Assembly: GCF_023702675.1 (NCBI RefSeq)
Contig: NZ_CP098478.1
Span: 2,790,001-2,854,000 of the forward strand
DNA: 64,000 nucleotides
Source of the DNA: Acinetobacter sp. C26M
GTDB taxonomy: Bacteria; Pseudomonadota; Gammaproteobacteria; Pseudomonadales; Moraxellaceae
Direction: 5' to 3'
In this document: in pieces, positions 35,788-47,397 of the stretch
How positions within the stretch are numbered: the stretch's first letter is position 1
Layout of the letters: each line of letters begins with the position of its first letter
Program-made: the position numbers and the translations under genes
The notes under the pieces: generated by a model
What the model saw: only the letters and a program-made list of their open reading frames with translations
The model's database searches: none
Told to the model about the DNA's origin: nothing

Positions 35788-38700
35788 TTAGTCGATAATT
35801 GTACTTACACCAATACGCACTAACGGACTACCTTGGCTACCTAATGCAGCACCAGTCGTTAATGACCAACGACCATTATCCGCAGTACGACGGAACGTCA
35901 CACCCACCGCATTTTGATCATTGTAATACGCAGCACCTACTGCCATGGTTAACTTACCAGGAACATAAGGCGCTTGCTCAAGCGCAGCAGTCGCAGCAAT
36001 ACCAGCAGACATTTTGTCTTCCAAGTTATCGATACGCTTGTTAGTGTCATAGAAGACTTGTTGTAACTGATCACCAAGATTGTTGATTTTGTTACCCAAC
36101 TCTTGATTCGATTGATTTAGGGTTCCAATCGCATCATTGATATTGTTTTTACCCGTACCGCCGATATTGTTGGTCGTGATACTACCATCTTGATTAACAA
36201 CTGTTTCACCACCAATGCTGTTCTTGATACTGTTCGAGATGTTATGGATCTGACCACCATTCACGGCTTGGTTAGAACCTGCTTTGATTTCACCATCCTT
36301 AACACCCTGTACAACACGATCACCGTCTTTTCCAGCCATATTGATACTTGTACCGCCAGTATCTTTACCAACAGTAATTTCACCATTCGGTGTCTGTTGC
36401 TGAACTAAACCAGATTTACCATTGTTGATGTTATTGATGTTGTTATTGATGTTCTGAATATCATTTGAGTTTTTATCAACTTGCTTCTGAACATCCCATA
36501 ACTGACCACCATTTACAGCGTCTTTAGAACCTTCCTCAACCTTACCATCAGCAACATTCTTCAAATTCGTGCCTTTATCACCACCGCCTAAAGTCACAGA
36601 ATTTTTATCGACATTGCCATCTTTATCTTTGTCATACTTCACAGCATTATCAGACAAATCACCGATCTCTTTACCAATTTGGTCTTTAACATCATTGATT
36701 TGCTTATCAAGCTGACCTTTATTTACTGCATCTTTAGCATCAACACCATCAGCAACATTGGTAATTTTCTTACCACCTGCATCGATACCATTAATTGTGA
36801 TGCTTGGGCCACCTTTAATCGTCAAACCGTTGTTATTAATGACTGTATTGCCAGTTGTAATGCTGTCGAACTTCGCATCTTTCAACAATTCAATCTGGAT
36901 ACCATCTTTCGTTGTACGGGTAATCACGTTCTCACCGCTGGTTTTGTCTTCTGCTGTCGAAGCATCAGCACCACCAACAATGTTTAACTTCTCACCCAAC
37001 TTACGATGAACATCAGCACCTGTATTACCTGCAAAGTTCAAGCCTTTGTTGGTGAGGTCATTTACACCATTGGTGACTTTCTCATCAACTGATTTGATTG
37101 CATCATTGACGTTGTCTTTACCAGTTCCACCAATGTTATTGGTCGTGATGCTGCCATCTGGATTAACCGTTGTGTTTCCACCAATGCTGTTCTTGATGCT
37201 GTCAGAAATATTCTTGATCTGACCACCATTCACCGCATCTTTAGAACCATTCGAGATTGAACCATCTGCAACATTGCTAATGACTTTATTACCCGCATTG
37301 ATGCCATCTTTAGTGATGCTTGGACCATCTTTAATGGTTAAACCCTTGTCGTTTAATACCGTATCGCCAGTCGTGATGCTGTCTAAATTAAGGTCTTTCT
37401 TGGTTGAAACTTCGTAGTTAGTACTACCATCTTTATTGGTCGTCTCTTTAACAACAATGTTGTCGCCTTCAGTCACTGTGGTTTTCGCTTTAGTTGCAGC
37501 GTCTTTCACATTGCTGATCGCATCATTGATGTTGTTTTTACCTGTACCACCAATGTTGTTGGTCGTGATGCTACCGTCTGGGTTAACAATCGTGTTTCCA
37601 CCAATGCTGTTCTTGATGCTGTCAGAAATATTCTTAACCTGACCGCCATTCACTGCATCTTTAGAACCATTCGCAATTGAGCCATCTGCAACATTGCTAA
37701 TGACTTTATTACCCGCATTGATGCCATCTTTAGTGATACTTGGACCATCTTTAATGGTCACACCTTTGTCGTTTAATACCGTGTCGCCTGTCGTAATGCT
37801 GTCGAACTTCGCATCTTTCAACAATTCAATCTGGATACCATCTTTCGTTGTACGCGTAATCACGTTTTCACCGCTGGTTTTGTCTTCTGCTGTTGAAGCA
37901 TCAGCACCACCAACAATGTTTAACTTCTCACCCAACTTACGATGGACATCCGCACCTGCATTACCTGCAAAGTTTAGACCTTTATTGGTCAGGTCATTTA
38001 CACCATTGGTGACTTTGTCATCTACCGACTTGATTGCATCATTGATGTTGTCTTTACCTGTTCCACCAATGTTATTGGTCGTGATGCTGCCATCTGGATT
38101 AACCGTTGTGTTTCCACCAATGCTGTTCTTGATGCTGTCAGAAATATTCTTGATCTGACCACCATTCACCGCATCTTTAGAACCAGTCGCGATTGAACCA
38201 TCTGCAACATTGCTAATGACTTTATTACCTGCATTGATGCCATCTTTAGTGATGCTTGGACCATCTTTAATGGTCACACCTTTGTCGTTTAATACCGTGT
38301 CGCCTGTCGTAATGCTGTCGAACTTCGCATCTTTCAACAATTCAATCTGGATACCATCTTTCGTTGTACGCGTAATCACGTTTTCACCGCTGGTTTTGTC
38401 TTCTGCTGTTGAAGCATCAGCACCACCAACAATATTTAACTTCTCACCCAACTTACGATGAACATCCGCACCTGCATTACCTGCAAAGTTCAAGCCTTTG
38501 TTTTCCAACTCAGTCTTGGTGTTGTCAATCTTGGTGTTCAGTTCTGTTTTGGTGTTATTGATCGTGTTGTTGAGCTCAGTCTTGGTATCTGTAATCTGAT
38601 TACCTAAGTCTTTCTTCGCATCATCTAACTTGTTGTTAGTATCCGTGATTTGGTTACCCAAATCTTTCTTCGCATCATCTAACTTGGTATTAGTATCAGT

Positions 38701-41700
38701 AATCTTGCCATCTAAACCATCTTTAACCTTGGTTAACTGGTCAACATTCACCGCATCTTTACCATTCACACCATCTGCAACATTGCTAATGACTTTATTA
38801 CCCGCATTGATGCCATCTTTAGTGATGCTTGGACCATCTTTAATGGTCACACCCTTGTCGTTTAATACCGTGTCACCAGTCGTAATGCTGTCGAACTTCG
38901 CATCTTTCAGTAATTCAACTTTGATGCCATCTGCCGTAGTTCGGGTAATGACGTTTTCACCGCTGGTTTTTTCTTCTGCTGTTGAAGCATCAGCACCACC
39001 AACAATGTTTAACTTCTCACCCAACTTACGATGTACATCCGCACCTGCATTACCTGCAAAGTTCAAGCCTTTGTTGGTGAGGTCATTTACACCATTGGTG
39101 ACTTTGTCATCTACCGACTTGATTGCATCATTGATGTTGTCTTTACCTGTTCCACCAATGTTATTGGTCGTGATGCTACCATCTGGATTGACCGTTGTGT
39201 TTCCACCAATGCTGTTCTTGATGCTGTCAGAAATATTCTTGATCTGACCACCATTCACCGCATCTTTAGAACCATTCGCGATTGAACCATCTGCAACATC
39301 GGTAATTTTCTTACCACCCGCATTGATGCCATCTTTAGTGATGCTTGGGCCATCTTTAATGGTTAAACCCTTGTCGTTTAATACCGTGTCACCAGTCGTA
39401 ATGCTGTCTAAATTAAGATCTTTCTTGGTTGAAACTTCGTAGTTGGTACTACCATCTTTATTGGTCGTCTCTTTAACAACAATGTTGTCGCCTTCAGTCA
39501 CTGTGGTTTTCGCTTTAGTTGCAGCGTCTTTCACATTACTGATCGCATCATTGATGTTGTTTTTACCTGTACCACCAATGTTGTTGGTCGTGATGCTACC
39601 GTCTGGGTTAACAATCGTGTTTCCACCAATGCTGTTCTTGATGCTGTCAGAAATATTCTTAACCTGACCACCATTCACCGCATCTTTAGAACCATTCGAG
39701 ATTGAACCATCTGCAACATTGCTAATGACTTTATTACCCGCATTGATGCCATCTTTAGTGATGCTTGGACCATCTTTAATGGTTAAACCCTTGTCGTTTA
39801 ATACCGTATCGCCAGTCGTGATGCTGTCTAAATTAAGGTCTTTCTTGGTTGAAACTTCGTAGTTAGTACTACCATCTTTATTGGTCGTCTCTTTAACAAC
39901 AATGTTGTCGCCTTCAGTCACTGTGGTTTTCGCTTTAGTTGCAGCGTCTTTCACATTGCTGATCGCATCATTGATGTTGTTTTTACCTGTACCACCAATG
40001 TTGTTGGTCGTGATGCTACCGTCTGGGTTAACAATCGTGTTTCCACCAATGCTGTTCTTGATGCTGTCAGAAATATTCTTGATCTGACCACCATTCACCG
40101 CATCTTTAGAACCATTCGCGATTGAACCATCTGCAACATTGCTAATGACTTTATTGCCCGCATTGATGCCATCTTTAGTGATGCTTGGACCATCTTTAAT
40201 GGTCACACCCTTGTCGTTTAATACCGTATCACCAGTCGTAATGCTGTCGAACTTCGCATCTTTCAGTAATTCAACTTTGATACCATCTGCCGTAGTACGG
40301 GTAATGACATTTTCACCGCTAGTTTTGTCTTCTGCTGTTGAAGCATCAGCACCACCAACAATATTTAACTTCTCACCCAACTTACGATGTACATCCGCAC
40401 CTGCATTACCTGCAAAGTTCAAACCTTTGTTTTCCAACTCAGTCTTGGTGCTGTCAATCTTGGTGTTCAGTTCTGTTTTAGTGTTATTGATCGTGTTGTT
40501 GAGCTCAGTCTTGGTATCTGTGATCTGATTACCTAAGTCTTTCTTTGCATCATCTAACTTGTTGTTGGTATCCGTGATTTGGTTACCCAAGTCTTTCTTC
40601 GCATCATCTAACTTAGTATTGGTATCGGTAATCTTGCCATCTAAACCATCTTTAACTTTGGTTAACTGGTCAACATTCACCGCATCTTTACCATTCACAC
40701 CATCTGCAACATCGGTAATTTTCTTACCACCCGCATTGATGCCATCTTTAGTAATGCTTGGACCATCTTTAATGGTCACACCTTTGTCGCTTAATACCGT
40801 GTCACCAGTCGTAATGCTGTCGAACTTCGCATCTTTCAACAATTCAATCTGGATACCATCTTTCGTTGTACGCGTAATAACATTTTCACCGCTAGTTTTG
40901 TCTTCTGCTGTTGAAGCATCAGCACCACCAACAATATTTAACTTCTCACCCAACTTACGATGTACATCCGCACCTGCATTACCTGCAAAGTTCAGGCCTT
41001 TGTTTTCCAACTCGGTCTTGGTATTGTCAATCTTGGTATTCAGTTCAGTTTTAGTATTATTGATTTGATTACCTAAATCTGTTTTAGCATCATTCAAATT
41101 GTTATTGGTATCTGCAATCTGGTTACCTAAATCAGTTTTGGTATCATCCAATTTTTGATTCAAATTCGTAATATTTTGGGCATTATTACTGATATTTTGA
41201 GCATTATCATTAACACGAGAATCAACATTTTTAAGCTGACGAACCGTCACTGCATCTGAATCAGCAGAGCCATCTTCAACATTGGTAATACGGCGCTCTT
41301 TTCCAGCAGAACCTACTGACACAACTCCATTTGACATTGAAGCGTCGCGATTCGTAAGGAATGAGTCACCAGTCGTTGCCGTTGCAATAGCATCTTGACC
41401 CAATGCCACACTATTTTCAGCTTCAACACGGCTGCGGGCACCCAAAGCCACACCGCCAACAACCATTGATTGCGCACCTTGACCAACAGCTACCGCATTT
41501 TCTTGGTCAGCTACAGCACCGCCACCAATCGCAGCAGAGTTTTTGCCTGACGCTTTAGCACCACCACCAATCGCAGCTGCATTTTCATTGCTTGCTTCAG
41601 CACCTTTACCAACTGCAGCAGCATTATCACCAGTCGCTTTGGCATTACTACCAATTGCAGCAGCACCATTACCTGTTGCCGTCGCACCTTCACCTGGTTT

Positions 41701-43542
41701 ATTACCCGAACCAATTGCGGTTGAATTGGTACCAGAAGCAACTGAGTTAATCCCCATTGCTGATGCACCATCACCTGTCGCTTGAGCAACAGCACCAAAT
41801 GCAGCAGCACCTTTGCCCGCTGCATTCGACATTACACCGAAAGCAGATGAGGCATCACCCGTTGCCTTAGAGGTCATACCAAATGCAGATGAAAATGCAC
41901 CAGTACCAACTGCCTGAGTACCAACTGCTGTTGAACCATGATTCGCTTCAGTTGTTGGATAACGACCCGCTTTTAGCAATCCACCAGTGATATCCGTATA
42001 GGTTTTACTCAGTTCAGCATCTTGTGCAATTTTATCAACATCATCACCACCAATTGCAACAGATGAGTTACCACGTGCAATTACATCTGCACCAATTGCA
42101 ATAGATTGGTCACCGATGGCTTTGGTTTGATCACCAATTGCTATCGACTGATTGCTATATCCAGCCGCAGTACCAGCCGCACCTTTTGTTGATGCATTAC
42201 GACCGATCGACACATCACCGCTGCCTACTGTTTCACTTGCGCTACCAACAGAAATAGCACCTGTACCAACACTTCTTGCGTTTGACCCAACCGCAACCGA
42301 CTCAGAACCTTTTGAGGTTGTATTAACACCGACTGCAATTGAATTACGGCCTTCTGCACCATCATTTTCGTAGTTACCGCCTTGTACACCATTATCATTT
42401 ACACTGACATAATGGGTACGTGCTGCTTTTAACTGACCAACTGTTGCAGCATCAGAATCTACAGCACCATCGGCAACATTTTGGATACGACGTTCAGCAC
42501 CTACATCACCGACAGATAGAACACCTGTTGGTGCAGCTTTTTTAGTAAGGAAACTTTCACGCGTTGCTTGTGTTGCTTTTGAATCTTTACCTAGAGCAAT
42601 ACTGTTTTCAGCTTCTGAACGTGCGCCTTTACCAACGGCAACACCACCATCGAAAGTTGTTTCTGCTTGATCACCAATAACAACAGCATTATCTTTTTTA
42701 GCTTTTGCGCCAGTACCAATTGCTACAGATTTTGCACCCGTCGATTCAGAGAATGCACCAATCGCCAACGAGTTTTCTTGAGTTGCAACAGCACCACCAC
42801 CAAATGCGATCGAGTCTTTACCTGTTGCTTTAGTTGCCATTTTTGATTGATATTCAGCACCTGCTTGCCCTGCAACTGAACCCGCATTTTCAATATCAGG
42901 TGAACCAATTGCAATTGCACGATAACCTTCTGCTGTTGCAGAATGACCAATTGCTAAAGAACCCTTACCTGTTGCCGCAGCCACGTTACCAATTGCTTGA
43001 GCAAAATCAGCAGTTGCTGCTGATTGACGACCAATAGAGAGGGCTGTATTACCTTTTGACAAAGCCCCAGTACCAATAGCCACCCCTGCAATATCAGTAG
43101 TCGTCGCATATGAACCAATTGCTGTACCTAAACCTTTTTCAGTACTAGCGCCTGTACCTAAAGCAATTGATCCCCCTTCTTTATTTCCACCAGCAAATGC
43201 ACCAGTTGAATTGTTATATGGGTTTTTACGATCTGCAATCGTTGTCGCTCTTGATGTTGTCGCTGTTTGAGATGCACATCCAATTGCAATATCAGATCTA
43301 TTCCCTGCACTTGCAGGATTTTCTAAGCATTTAGCTGATGAAATCCCTGTTCCTGGGCCTTTTCCATTTTCTATGCCCTCTGCAGCAAATGCAGCAGGAG
43401 AAAAACTAATGGCACCAACTAAAACTGCAGCAGATAAATTGAGAACTTTTGATTTAGTTTTTGTTTTGCTTTTTGCAAGTTCAGATGTTGCAACCCATGC
43501 GCCAATCGATGCATTCCAAACCACTTTATATACTTTATTCAT
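35788..43542 (-). CDS. TAA2: trimeric autotransporter adhesin, Ata-like (2,584 aa)
   Basis: Extended signal peptide region ([20 protein letters not shown]), cleavage near residue 53 (AFA-AEG). Two successive YadA-type heads of SIAIG/AAAIG repeats, about residues 80-335 and 395-750, each closed by a neck ([20 protein letters not shown]). The stalk (about 755-2480) combines short coiled-coil segments built from [20 protein letters not shown] repeats with beta modules ([51 protein letters not shown]). The YadA anchor is the last ~100 residues, ending GVSTIID. It is more like A. baumannii Ata in stalk style than TAA1 is. It heads its own operon with tpgA2. Stalk modules repeat in frame (see repeat feature). 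Confidence 0.93.
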   Translation of the reverse strand: MNKVYKVVWNASIGAWVATSELAKSKTKTKSKVLNLSAAVLVGAISFSPAAFAAEGIENGKGPGTGISSAKCLENPASAGNRSDIAIGCASQTATTSRATTIADRKNPYNNSTGAFAGGNKEGGSIALGTGASTEKGLGTAIGSYATTTDIAGVAIGTGALSKGNTALSIGRQSAATADFAQAIGNVAAATGKGSLAIGHSATAEGYRAIAIGSPDIENAGSVAGQAGAEYQSKMATKATGKDSIAFGGGAVATQENSLAIGAFSESTGAKSVAIGTGAKAKKDNAVVIGDQAETTFDGGVAVGKGARSEAENSIALGKDSKATQATRESFLTKKAAPTGVLSVGDVGAERRIQNVADGAVDSDAATVGQLKAARTHYVSVNDNGVQGGNYENDGAEGRNSIAVGVNTTSKGSESVAVGSNARSVGTGAISVGSASETVGSGDVSIGRNASTKGAAGTAAGYSNQSIAIGDQTKAIGDQSIAIGADVIARGNSSVAIGGDDVDKIAQDAELSKTYTDITGGLLKAGRYPTTEANHGSTAVGTQAVGTGAFSSAFGMTSKATGDASSAFGVMSNAAGKGAAAFGAVAQATGDGASAMGINSVASGTNSTAIGSGNKPGEGATATGNGAAAIGSNAKATGDNAAAVGKGAEASNENAAAIGGGAKASGKNSAAIGGGAVADQENAVAVGQGAQSMVVGGVALGARSRVEAENSVALGQDAIATATTGDSFLTNRDASMSNGVVSVGSAGKERRITNVEDGSADSDAVTVRQLKNVDSRVNDNAQNISNNAQNITNLNQKLDDTKTDLGNQIADTNNNLNDAKTDLGNQINNTKTELNTKIDNTKTELENKGLNFAGNAGADVHRKLGEKLNIVGGADASTAEDKTSGENVITRTTKDGIQIELLKDAKFDSITTGDTVLSDKGVTIKDGPSITKDGINAGGKKITDVADGVNGKDAVNVDQLTKVKDGLDGKITDTNTKLDDAKKDLGNQITDTNNKLDDAKKDLGNQITDTKTELNNTINNTKTELNTKIDSTKTELENKGLNFAGNAGADVHRKLGEKLNIVGGADASTAEDKTSGENVITRTTADGIKVELLKDAKFDSITTGDTVLNDKGVTIKDGPSITKDGINAGNKVISNVADGSIANGSKDAVNGGQIKNISDSIKNSIGGNTIVNPDGSITTNNIGGTGKNNINDAISNVKDAATKAKTTVTEGDNIVVKETTNKDGSTNYEVSTKKDLNLDSITTGDTVLNDKGLTIKDGPSITKDGINAGNKVISNVADGSISNGSKDAVNGGQVKNISDSIKNSIGGNTIVNPDGSITTNNIGGTGKNNINDAISNVKDAATKAKTTVTEGDNIVVKETTNKDGSTNYEVSTKKDLNLDSITTGDTVLNDKGLTIKDGPSITKDGINAGGKKITDVADGSIANGSKDAVNGGQIKNISDSIKNSIGGNTTVNPDGSITTNNIGGTGKDNINDAIKSVDDKVTNGVNDLTNKGLNFAGNAGADVHRKLGEKLNIVGGADASTAEEKTSGENVITRTTADGIKVELLKDAKFDSITTGDTVLNDKGVTIKDGPSITKDGINAGNKVISNVADGVNGKDAVNVDQLTKVKDGLDGKITDTNTKLDDAKKDLGNQITDTNNKLDDAKKDLGNQITDTKTELNNTINNTKTELNTKIDNTKTELENKGLNFAGNAGADVHRKLGEKLNIVGGADASTAEDKTSGENVITRTTKDGIQIELLKDAKFDSITTGDTVLNDKGVTIKDGPSITKDGINAGNKVISNVADGSIATGSKDAVNGGQIKNISDSIKNSIGGNTTVNPDGSITTNNIGGTGKDNINDAIKSVDDKVTNGVNDLTNKGLNFAGNAGADVHRKLGEKLNIVGGADASTAEDKTSGENVITRTTKDGIQIELLKDAKFDSITTGDTVLNDKGVTIKDGPSITKDGINAGNKVISNVADGSIANGSKDAVNGGQVKNISDSIKNSIGGNTIVNPDGSITTNNIGGTGKNNINDAISNVKDAATKAKTTVTEGDNIVVKETTNKDGSTNYEVSTKKDLNLDSITTGDTVLNDKGLTIKDGPSITKDGINAGNKVISNVADGSISNGSKDAVNGGQIKNISDSIKNSIGGNTTVNPDGSITTNNIGGTGKDNVNDAIKSVDEKVTNGVNDLTNKGLNFAGNTGADVHRKLGEKLNIVGGADASTAEDKTSGENVITRTTKDGIQIELLKDAKFDSITTGNTVINNNGLTIKGGPSITINGIDAGGKKITNVADGVDAKDAVNKGQLDKQINDVKDQIGKEIGDLSDNAVKYDKDKDGNVDKNSVTLGGGDKGTNLKNVADGKVEEGSKDAVNGGQLWDVQKQVDKNSNDIQNINNNINNINNGKSGLVQQQTPNGEITVGKDTGGTSINMAGKDGDRVVQGVKDGEIKAGSNQAVNGGQIHNISNSIKNSIGGETVVNQDGSITTNNIGGTGKNNINDAIGTLNQSNQELGNKINNLGDQLQQVFYDTNKRIDNLEDKMSAGIAATAALEQAPYVPGKLTMAVGAAYYNDQNAVGVTFRRTADNGRWSLTTGAALGSQGSPLVRIGVSTIID
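38210..41068 (-). repeat. TAA2 stalk duplication, period 1,929 bp
   Basis: The segment that combines the [14 protein letters not shown] module, the VHRKLGEKL module and the coiled coil of DAKKDLG repeats at 38.2-39.1 kb recurs 1,929 bp further (643 codons) at 40.1-41.0 kb. Smaller 438-bp repeats (39.44 and 39.88 kb) and a 516-bp step (37.69 and 38.21 kb) lie within and beside it. Copies are similar but less uniform than in TAA1. Confidence 0.75.
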
Positions 43543-44024
43543 AAAAATTCTCAGATAATTACTACAGTTATTGATGGTCTAAAAATGCCAATGAGCATTT
43601 TTAGTTTCGGTGCCAAAAAAGAGCTGCGGATGCTAATAAAATCGAGTAAATTGGTAAAGATTAGATAAATATTGTTATTAAAAAAATGAGACATATTTCT
43701 CATATTCACACACAAAACAATAAAACAAATGTATGATTTAAATCACAAAAATATAAAAATGTTTTATTTTGTTCTGCTTTTGTTTTATTTTATAAAGAAC
43801 ATGAAAAATAGAGCAATTGCTCCATAGTAAATAATAAAATATTATTCAATACCTAAAATTCACATTAGTGATTGGAATAAATTATTAAAATTTAATTTAT
43901 TAGAAAAAATACAAATAATGCTACAAGTTTGAAATTTTACTTATAAATAACAGTATTTTTGATTTTAGAATTCAGGCAATAAATCAGGTAAGATTGCTTT
44001 TACCTCGAAACAGTTTTTGAACTT
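43543..44024. other. Divergent intergenic region TAA2 / fau, AT-rich
   Basis: About 480 bp, very AT-rich, between the TAA2 start and the 5-FCL gene. It must hold the promoters of both. Apart from the leader hairpin at 43579-43604 I see no open frame, RNA gene or clear promoter. Confidence 0.55.
43579..43604. repeat. Perfect 10-bp hairpin in the TAA2 5' leader
   Basis: CTAAAAATGC and GCATTTTTAG around a 6-nt loop, 37 bp upstream of the TAA2 ATG. No T-run follows on the minus strand, so it is more likely a leader structure or operator than a terminator. Confidence 0.55.
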
Positions 44025-44612
44025 ATGAGCCAGACATTAAACTTATTAAGAAAACAACTCCGCTCAAAAAGAAGACAACTATCCTATTACGAACAAAAGA
44101 AGACCGAACAGCAAGTTTTGGTTCGTCTCAGACAATTCTCTCGATTTAAATCCTCATCAAAAATTGGACTTTACCTTCATGCCTTTGGGGAAGTACATAC
44201 CGACCAACTGCTAAAGCTTTGTTTTCGGCAAAACAAGCAGGTTTATTTACCTATGATTTGTAATATGAATCAAAATTTGGTTTGGGTGCGCGTAACGTCA
44301 AGACAATATTTAAATAGACGTTTTTCTCACCATCCGCTAGGGATGAAAGAACCAATGGCTAGTCGTGGCAAACATGTTTCTCATTTAGACCTACTCATCC
44401 TACCATTGCTAGCTTGTGATCCTCTTGGAACACGAATTGGTATGGGTGGTGGCTACTATGACCGAACATTAGCATCCGCTAAACATCACCCCTATCGTCT
44501 TGGTCTTGGCCACGAATTTCAATATGTTGATACCCCACTATTCAGGCAAAAATGGGACCAACCACTAAACGCCTTGCTTAGCCCTAAAAAGTTTTATTAT
44601 TTCATGCCTTAG
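44025..44612 (+). CDS. fau: 5-formyltetrahydrofolate cyclo-ligase (YgfA/Fau family)
   Basis: 195 aa, normal length. N-terminal basic segment LRKQLRSKRRQLS, mid-region IGLYLHAFGEVHT, and the ATP-binding signature GMGGGYYDRTL near residue 143, preceded by DPLGTRI. The enzyme converts 5-formyl-THF with ATP to 5,10-methenyl-THF. In E. coli this gene lies immediately after ssrS; here ssrS is 32 kb away with the adhesin block between. No clear Shine-Dalgarno is visible before the ATG. Confidence 0.9.
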   Translation: MSQTLNLLRKQLRSKRRQLSYYEQKKTEQQVLVRLRQFSRFKSSSKIGLYLHAFGEVHTDQLLKLCFRQNKQVYLPMICNMNQNLVWVRVTSRQYLNRRFSHHPLGMKEPMASRGKHVSHLDLLILPLLACDPLGTRIGMGGGYYDRTLASAKHHPYRLGLGHEFQYVDTPLFRQKWDQPLNALLSPKKFYYFMP

Positions 44613-44756
44613 CATGCTTTTTTTCTTATTTCCGCAATGAATCTTGAGTAATTTAGTCTTTTTTTTATATTTTCTAATCCTACCCCCTTGTATTTTTTCA
44701 AATGCACATCACTATAAAAAACATGGCAACACCGTTGTCACTCATTAGGAGTGCCC

Positions 44757-47186
44757 ATGTCTGAATATATTTTAAATAATGAAACTAGCTTAGAGCCACA
44801 GGTTCCAAGTGTATTACCACTATTAGCGTTACGTGATGTTGTGGTGTATCCGCACATGCAAATCGCGCTATTCGTGGGTCGTGAAAAATCGATCAATGCA
44901 GTGGATGTGGCTCGTAACAGTGACAATTTAGTATTTGTAGTTGCGCAAAAAGATTCGCTCACAGAAGAAATTGATCACGATAATCTCTATCAATATGGAA
45001 CCGTGGCTAAAATCGTACAAGTAGTCAATCATGAAAATGATGAGAACTGCATTAAAGTACTTATTGAAGGTCTACATCGTTCTAAGTTAGAACGCATTAT
45101 TGACGGAGAAGAATACTTAACAGCTGAACATCATTTAAGCCCAATGACCTTGCCTTTGGACGAAGAGACCCAAGAGACTCGCTTAAATGAATTACGTACC
45201 CTATTCGCTCAATATGCAGAAGCGAAACTACGTAATGCACGTGAACTCGTTGCAGCAGCAAATAAAATTGAAGACTTATTGCAGTTGATGTTCTTCGTTG
45301 CAACTCGTGTGCCTTTAAATATTGAAGTGAAACAAAAGTTTTTAGAACACGACGAGTTTGAAGATCACTTGCAAGAGTTGATGAGCTATTTGATGAATCA
45401 ATCTGCTGAACAGCAAATTGAGCAAACGCTACACGACAGCGTAAAACGCCAAATGGAAAAGAACCAACGTGAATACTTTCTAAATGAAAAAATGAAAGTC
45501 ATTCAACGTGAACTTTCCGATATGAATGGCGGTGCGGAAGATGACGTTGCAGAAATTGAAAAACGTCTTGCTGAAGCCGATTTACCTGAACACGTGCGCA
45601 AAAAAGCTGAAGCTGAGTTTCGTAAACTTAAAGCAATGCAACCAGCTTCAAGCGAAGCTGCCGTAGTTCGCAACTATCTAGAAGTGATTTTAGATACGCC
45701 TTGGAACAAAGCGAGCAAAGTCAGTATTAACCTTGCTAAAGCGCAAGAAATTCTTGATACAGATCACTACGGCTTAGATGACGTAAAAGATCGTATCGTT
45801 GAATACTTGGCGGTTCAGTCTCGTGTTAAAAAACTCAAAGGCCCGATCCTTTGTTTAGTTGGCCCTCCTGGTGTAGGTAAAACTTCGCTTGGTGAGTCAG
45901 TTGCTAAAGCAACAGGTCGTGAGTTTGTTCGTATGGCACTTGGTGGTGTACGTGATGAAGCTGAAATCCGTGGTCACCGTCGTACTTATATCGGTGCGAT
46001 GCCAGGTAAAATCGTGCAATCGCTGACTAAAGTCGGTGTCAAGAACCCATTGTTCTTACTCGATGAAATCGACAAGATGGCGCAAGACTACCGTGGTGAT
46101 CCTGCATCTGCATTGCTTGAGGTACTCGATCCATCACAAAACAACAAGTTCAATGACCATTACTTAGATCTTGATCTTGACCTTTCAGAAGTCATGTTCA
46201 TCTGTACAGCAAACAGCATGAATATTCCTGAAGCTTTGCTGGATCGTATGGAAGTGATTCGTCTTCCAGGTTATACCGAAGATGAGAAAGTGAATATTGC
46301 TGAACGCTACCTTGTTCCGAAAGCAATCAAGAACAATGGTTTACGTACAAAAGAATTGACTGTTCACGAAGAAGCAATCCGCGACATCGTACAACGTTAT
46401 ACACGTGAAGCGGGTGTTCGTAGCCTTGAACGTGAAGTCTCGAAAATTGCACGTAAAGTGGTAAAAGAAGCGGTTAGTAAAAAGTCTAAGAACTTACAGA
46501 TTGATGTAACTTCTGCCAATCTTCCAGAATACTTAGGTCCACACAAATTTGACTTTGGTATTGCCGAAGATGAAGCACAAGTGGGTCGCGTAAATGGCTT
46601 GGCTTGGACGTCTGTCGGTGGTGAATTACTTACCATTGAAGTTGCAGCAGTAAAAGGTAAAGGTAAATTCATTACTACGGGTTCACTCGGTGATGTAATG
46701 AAGGAATCGATTACCGCTGCAATGACTGTAGTACGTACCCGCGCCGATGAATTGGGAATTGAAGCATCTCGTTTTGAAGAAACTGATGTGCATGTTCACT
46801 TACCTGAAGGTGCAACGCCAAAAGATGGACCATCTGCTGGTTTAGCACTCACAACTGCCCTTGTATCGGCATTTACAGGTATCCCGATTCGTCCAGATAT
46901 TGCGATGACAGGTGAAACTAGTCTTGGTGGTCGTGCGATGCGTATTGGTGGCTTAAAAGAGAAACTTCTTGCAGCACACCGCGGTGGAATCAAACTGGTA
47001 TTTATTCCACAAGATAACGTCCGTGATTTAGCTGAGATCCCTGACAATGTCAAAGAAGGATTAGAAATCAAAGCAGTGAAAAGCATTGATGAAATCCTAC
47101 CTTTAGCATTGACAGATACACCAAAGCCTTTGCCGAAAACACCTATTGTTAAACCAGTAGAAGATGCAAAAGCTGCACGTCATTAA
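44757..47186 (+). CDS. lon: ATP-dependent protease Lon
   Basis: 809 aa. N-terminal LON substrate-binding domain (LPLLALRDVVVYPHM, about 20-215), a coiled-coil linker (NQREYFLNEKMKVIQREL), the AAA+ domain with Walker A GPPGVGKT (369-376) and Walker B LLDEIDKM, and the C-terminal protease domain with catalytic Ser693 (KDGPSAGLA) and Lys736 (GGLKEKLL), spaced 43 residues as in E. coli. It degrades damaged and regulatory proteins. Start ATG 44757 has AGGAG 5 nt upstream; a GTG two codons earlier overlaps that site. I did not find a convincing heat-shock promoter. Followed by a strong terminator. Confidence 0.96.
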   Translation: MSEYILNNETSLEPQVPSVLPLLALRDVVVYPHMQIALFVGREKSINAVDVARNSDNLVFVVAQKDSLTEEIDHDNLYQYGTVAKIVQVVNHENDENCIKVLIEGLHRSKLERIIDGEEYLTAEHHLSPMTLPLDEETQETRLNELRTLFAQYAEAKLRNARELVAAANKIEDLLQLMFFVATRVPLNIEVKQKFLEHDEFEDHLQELMSYLMNQSAEQQIEQTLHDSVKRQMEKNQREYFLNEKMKVIQRELSDMNGGAEDDVAEIEKRLAEADLPEHVRKKAEAEFRKLKAMQPASSEAAVVRNYLEVILDTPWNKASKVSINLAKAQEILDTDHYGLDDVKDRIVEYLAVQSRVKKLKGPILCLVGPPGVGKTSLGESVAKATGREFVRMALGGVRDEAEIRGHRRTYIGAMPGKIVQSLTKVGVKNPLFLLDEIDKMAQDYRGDPASALLEVLDPSQNNKFNDHYLDLDLDLSEVMFICTANSMNIPEALLDRMEVIRLPGYTEDEKVNIAERYLVPKAIKNNGLRTKELTVHEEAIRDIVQRYTREAGVRSLEREVSKIARKVVKEAVSKKSKNLQIDVTSANLPEYLGPHKFDFGIAEDEAQVGRVNGLAWTSVGGELLTIEVAAVKGKGKFITTGSLGDVMKESITAAMTVVRTRADELGIEASRFEETDVHVHLPEGATPKDGPSAGLALTTALVSAFTGIPIRPDIAMTGETSLGGRAMRIGGLKEKLLAAHRGGIKLVFIPQDNVRDLAEIPDNVKEGLEIKAVKSIDEILPLALTDTPKPLPKTPIVKPVEDAKAARH

Positions 47187-47205
47187 TCAGTAAGTAATTG
47201 GAAAT

Positions 47206-47234
47206 AAAAAAGAGAGCTTCGGCTCTCTTTTTTT
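47206..47234 (+). terminator. Intrinsic terminator of lon
   Basis: 12-bp perfect stem (AAAAAAGAGAGC / GCTCTCTTTTTT) capped by a UUCG tetraloop, ending in a T-run, 20 bp after the lon stop. Confidence 0.92.
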
Positions 47235-47248
47235 GTTACACAATATGG

Positions 47249-47276
47249 TTGAAAAATAACCAACATGCGGCATAAT
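47249..47276 (+). promoter_or_regulatory. Sigma70-like promoter upstream of a candidate sRNA
   Basis: TTGAAA (47249-47254), 16-nt spacer, CATAAT (47271-47276); each hexamer matches the consensus at 5 of 6. Start predicted near 47283. Confidence 0.6.
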
Positions 47277-47282
47277 AAAATA

Positions 47283-47397
47283 GAGTCGATAAAAACAAAG
47301 GCTAAATTTGACTCATGAACTCATTTTAGTGCCATCCGAACTCCAGACGGACGGCATTTTGATCGCAGCTCATACGCGTTTTGAGCTGCGTTTTTTA
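47283..47397 (+). ncRNA. Candidate small RNA between lon and rlmH
   Basis: About 115 nt from the predicted start to a clear intrinsic terminator. Three stems can form: GAGTC (47283) with GACTC (47310), GCCATCCG with CGGACGGC (near 47331 and 47347, one mismatch), and the terminator CGCAGCTCA / TGAGCTGCG followed by six T. Only a four-codon ORF (ATG AAC TCA TTT TAG) is present, so it is not a typical mRNA. It stands between the lon terminator and rlmH with its own promoter. I do not recognise the family. Confidence 0.6.
47364..47396 (+). terminator. Terminator of the candidate sRNA
   Basis: 9-bp perfect stem CGCAGCTCA / TGAGCTGCG, 9-nt loop, then TTTTTT. Confidence 0.85.

Noticed and set aside
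35788..43542. Plus-strand frames up to 205 codons inside TAA2
   Set aside because: Shadows of the coding repeats; no independent start signals.
43600..43640. TTGGCAC before TAA2 as a sigma54 site
   Set aside because: The GC element is not at the required distance from GG.
11848..44024. Genomic island with integrase, att sites or IS ends
   Set aside because: No integrase, transposase, tRNA target or flanking direct repeat was visible, so only an accessory block is claimed.
44688..44718. TTGTAT and TATAAA before lon as a promoter
   Set aside because: The spacer is 19 bp, too long for a confident sigma70 call, and no heat-shock consensus was found.
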